DNA of 35,121 nt from Ruminiclostridium sp. (GTDB taxonomy: Bacteria > Bacillota_A > Clostridia > Oscillospirales > Ruminococcaceae), in the NCBI GenBank assembly GCA_017550775.1, contig JAFZOA010000399.1:1-35121 (forward strand), written 5' to 3'. Of this stretch, positions 32,956 to 35,121 are shown piece by piece. Within the stretch, counting starts at the first letter, position 1, and each line of letters starts with the position of its first letter. A program made the position numbers and the translations under genes. The notes beneath the pieces are model-generated. The model made no database searches, was not told the DNA's origin, and saw nothing but the letters and a program-made list of their open reading frames with translations.

Positions 32956-34296
32956 ATGGCACTTCTGAAACGCAAAATAGACAATTTCCTTGCCGAATGG
33001 AAAGCAGATCCCGACAGAAAACCGCTTATAGTCAAAGGCGCTCGTCAGATCGGCAAGACCGAGTCCATACGGCAGTTCGCGCGAAACAACTACGCAAATG
33101 TTATCGAGATCAACTTTGTCGAGCAGCCGAAATTCAAGGACATCTTCGATGACGGGTACGAACCGGACACGATAATCCGCAATATCACGCTGAAAAAGCC
33201 TGGGCTTGAATTTGCCGAGGGTGAGACGCTCATATTCTTTGACGAGCTGCAGGCATGTCCCGACTGCGCCACAAGTCTTAAATTTTTCAAGCAGGACGGG
33301 CGGTATGATGTCATCTGCTCCGGCTCGCTCATGGGAATCAGCTACAAGGAGATCGAATCCAACAGCGTCGGCTTCAAGGATGACTACGAGATGCACTCAA
33401 TGGATTTTGAGGAATTCCTGTGGGCGCTCGGCTATACCGACGAGCAGATAAACGGGCTGTACCGGCACATGCTGGATGTTACGCCGTTGTCGAATACCGA
33501 GATGAATGTTATGCTCGAACATTTCGGCGAATATATGGTCATCGGCGGTATGCCTGCGGTCGTGAACTCCTTTGTCGTAAACAAGAATTACAGCGGGATC
33601 CTGAAAATGCAAAAGCAGCTTCTTCTGGATTACGAGGAAGATATAACGAAATACGCCGAAAGCCTTGATAAAGCGAAGATACTCAATGTTTACCGTAAAA
33701 TTCCGGTATTCCTCGGCAGCGACAACAAGAAATTCCGAATATCAAAGGTCGCGCACAATGCGAGAAACCGCGATTATGTCGGTGTCGTTGACTGGCTCGC
33801 GAATGCGGGAATGGTGAATGTCTGCTACTGCATGGACACGCCCGAGCTTCCTCTCGGCGGCAACTTTGATCCCGACAACTTCAAGCTATACTTCCGGGAT
33901 ACCGGACTGCTAATCGGATCGCTCGACGATGAGGTGCAGGACGATCTGCGCGCAAACAAGAACTTCAACACCTACAAAGGCGCGATATATGAGAATATAG
34001 TTGCCGATATGCTCTATAAGCAGGGCTACGCGCTGTATTTCTTCCGGAACGAAAAAAGCACGATAGAAATGGATTTCTTCGTGCGTGACAAGGATTCTCT
34101 TATTCCCGTTGAGGTCAAGGCGAATGACAGCAGCACACCTTCGCTGAACAAGCTGATCGAAAAGACTGAGTTTGGCGACATCAAATACGGCATAAAGCTC
34201 GGACGCAGGAATATAGGCTGGAACGGTAAGTTTTATACATTCCCGTATTTCCTTACATTTATGCTGAAACGGTGGCTGAAAGAATGTAACTCCTGA
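32956..34296 (+). CDS. AAA_14/DUF4143 ATP-binding protein
   Basis: 446 residues. Walker A is IVKGARQIGKTESI (~25-38), Walker B ETLIFFDELQACP (~90), and SGSLMGISYKE (~118) matches the sensor region of the AAA_14 family. The C-terminal DUF4143 part ends in a PD-(D/E)xK-like region (YENIVADMLYKQGY, FFRNEKSTIEMDFFV, LIPVEVKANDSS), where E, D and ExK are all present, so it may be a nuclease. Such proteins are abundant in gut anaerobes, often solitary, and their role is unknown; some are thought to be selfish or defensive. It has its own promoter and is the last gene before the right end of the element. Confidence 0.88.
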   Translation: MALLKRKIDNFLAEWKADPDRKPLIVKGARQIGKTESIRQFARNNYANVIEINFVEQPKFKDIFDDGYEPDTIIRNITLKKPGLEFAEGETLIFFDELQACPDCATSLKFFKQDGRYDVICSGSLMGISYKEIESNSVGFKDDYEMHSMDFEEFLWALGYTDEQINGLYRHMLDVTPLSNTEMNVMLEHFGEYMVIGGMPAVVNSFVVNKNYSGILKMQKQLLLDYEEDITKYAESLDKAKILNVYRKIPVFLGSDNKKFRISKVAHNARNRDYVGVVDWLANAGMVNVCYCMDTPELPLGGNFDPDNFKLYFRDTGLLIGSLDDEVQDDLRANKNFNTYKGAIYENIVADMLYKQGYALYFFRNEKSTIEMDFFVRDKDSLIPVEVKANDSSTPSLNKLIEKTEFGDIKYGIKLGRRNIGWNGKFYTFPYFLTFMLKRWLKECNS

Positions 34297-34310
34297 CCTC
34301 CGCGTTAAAC

Positions 34311-34340
34311 TTGACAAACCGTATCAGAATATGTTACAAT
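34311..34340 (+). promoter_or_regulatory. Outward promoter near the right end of the element
   Basis: TTGACA (34311-34316), 18-bp spacer, TACAAT (34335-34340) with TGn. No gene follows inside the element; transcripts would run across the right end. A hairpin (GAGTAATTGAAT / ATTCATTACTC) lies just downstream. Confidence 0.55.
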
Positions 34341-34481
34341 ATATATGTATTTATCAATTTCAGCAACCGAAACCCATTTACCCGGAGTAATTGAATGAAT
34401 CTGTATGAATATATTCATTACTCTTATTGCATTAGTGAAAAAATCAGGATTTTTCGCCACAAATTAGACTAACTAATCTGG

Positions 34482-34501
34482 TTGTACACAATTTGTACAC
34501 A
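34482..34501. repeat. Right arm-type repeat pair
   Basis: TTGTACACAA then TTTGTACACA, identical to 11,940-11,959 and in the same orientation, 131 bp before the right core. Confidence 0.65.
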
Positions 34502-34631
34502 CAGAATGCCAAAAATGGCAAAAAATGATCAAAAATCGCAAAAAATAATTAGATAATATAGCCTGCATAAAGCGCTTGGTTAAGCCATTTCTCAACTAAT
34601 TATCACAAATCGCGAAAAGTAAAAACTTGCC

Positions 34632-34676
34632 TTCGCAACGCGGAGGTCAGGAGTTCGATCCTCCCCGGGTCCACCA
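34632..34676 (+). other. attR with displaced tRNA-Ala 3' fragment
   Basis: The first 18 bases repeat the core in the tRNA exactly, and TTCGATC and CCGGGTCCACCA are also shared. The T-stem differs: GGAG/CTCC here against AGGG/CCCT in the intact tRNA, both fully paired. This fragment has no 5' half and is not a functional tRNA. It probably is the original 3' end displaced by the element. Confidence 0.85.
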
Positions 34677-34682
34677 AAAACA

Positions 34683-34714
34683 AACCGCTTAACAATCGCT
34701 GTTAGGCGGTTTTT
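34683..34714 (+). terminator. Terminator-like hairpin after the tRNA fragment
   Basis: AACCGCTTAACA pairs with TGTTAGGCGGTT (one G-U) and is followed by TTTGATTT, mirroring the terminator after the intact tRNA. Confidence 0.7.
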
Positions 34715-34913
34715 GATTTAGAAAAGCTAATCATAAATTTAACATCATTTTGGCGATTTGTCGCAGATTTGTCGCATGACGTTATTTTTTCAGATACGAA
34801 AAGACGGTAGGCTTTAACCGCTTATTACCTACACAAATACCCCAAAATCGGGATTTGTTGACAATTTGTTGACACAAAATAGTTTTTATTGCTCGAAATT
34901 ATAATAAAGAACA
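34715..34913. repeat. Two further arm-like repeat pairs outside the element
   Basis: TTTGTCGCA occurs twice at 34757-34776 (11-bp period) and TTTGTTGACA twice at 34854-34874 (11-bp period). The first begins 108-109 bp after the attR core, as TTGTACACAA does after the attL core, and its upstream sequence shares the ATTTAAC..CATTTTG.GATTT pattern. No gene is seen here. Confidence 0.55.
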
Positions 34914-34945
34914 CGCACCATTCGGTTGTTACGCCGAATGGTGCG
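34914..34945. terminator. Bidirectional terminator-like palindrome
   Basis: CGCACCATTCGG is the exact reverse complement of CCGAATGGTGCG, 8-base loop, with T-rich sequence on both sides. Confidence 0.65.
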
Positions 34946-34998
34946 CTTGTTGTTATTGGATTATTTGATAGGTTCTGACATGTATATGCCGCCGTGAC

Positions 34999-35085
34999 AG
35001 AGCCATCTGCACGGGCTTTCAGAGCCATCTTGCCGGTCGCAGAGAGCCACTTCGCCGCACCGTAGAGCCACTGGCACGGTGCTTT
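34999..35085. repeat. Short tandem repeats of about 22 bp at the right edge
   Basis: AGAGCCA starts at 34999, 35021, 35043 and 35064, each followed by YCT/CT and a GC-rich part. Four imperfect copies; may continue past the window. The minus-strand open frame through it is not convincing as a gene. Confidence 0.5.
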
Positions 35086-35121
35086 TTCCAACTGTCGCCG
35101 CTGACTGCCCACGGGCACTGC

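Noticed and set aside
34825..35118. 97-codon open frame on the minus strand
   Set aside because: It runs through a strong palindrome and the tandem repeats, has no recognisable domain and no supporting context.

Overview
The window looks like the chromosome of an anaerobic gut-type Firmicute, probably Oscillospiraceae and Ruminococcus-like. I infer this from the [FeFe]-hydrogenase-like gene at the left edge, sigma-A promoters of the TTGACA/TATAAT type, strong AGGAGG-type ribosome binding sites, a BspA-type leucine-rich repeat protein and the style of the mobile element. No species assignment is possible from sequence reading alone.

Region 1 (1-11.8 kb) is moderately GC-rich chromosome. It opens with the 3' end of a putative sensory [FeFe]-hydrogenase gene. 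A consensus promoter (1540-1568) then starts an operon encoding a zinc-ribbon/LRR protein, a Ser/Thr-kinase-like protein with a zinc ribbon, a TerY-like von Willebrand A protein, a PP2C phosphatase and a protein that looks like a degenerate cytidine deaminase fold; a small two-helix membrane protein follows. Kinase, vWA and PP2C together match the TerY-phosphatase-kinase triad known from Ter-type stress and TerY-P defence loci. After a heptamer-repeat intergenic region come two ADP-ribose genes (macro domain plus C-terminal DNA-binding-like domain; ADP-ribosylglycohydrolase-SseB-macro fusion) and a secreted or membrane Tim44-like zinc-ribbon protein.

Region 2 (11,815-34,649) is a 22.8-kb integrative mobilizable element inserted in a tRNA-Ala(CGC) gene. 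An 18-bp identity core at the anticodon loop is repeated at both ends, and identical paired TTTGTACACA-type arm sites lie just inside each end. The left part carries integrase, excisionase-like protein, relaxase, a broken mobC-like gene and an oriT-like cluster of inverted repeats; no coupling protein or type IV secretion genes are present, so transfer would need a helper. A promoter-hairpin-terminator RNA unit precedes a SLOG/YpsA-like gene.

The main cargo (17.8-29.6 kb) is markedly AT-rich and reads as one operon: HNH nuclease, two coiled-coil unknowns, an Hsp70-like ATPase, a UvrD-like helicase (broken by one in-frame TAA), a DrmA-like helicase and DrmB. The last two are the core of DISARM, but no methyltransferase and no DrmC (PLD) are present, so this may be an undescribed DISARM-related defence system. 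It is followed by a GC-richer operon (J-domain protein, two HIRAN proteins, SpoVK/CbbX-like AAA+ ATPase) and an AAA_14/DUF4143 ATPase with its own promoter.

Region 3 (34.65-35.12 kb) starts with the displaced tRNA 3' fragment and then repeats the layout of the element's left end (terminator hairpin, shared motif, paired arm-like repeats at nearly the same distance) with different repeat sequences. This suggests further, partly decayed relatives stacked at the same tRNA gene.
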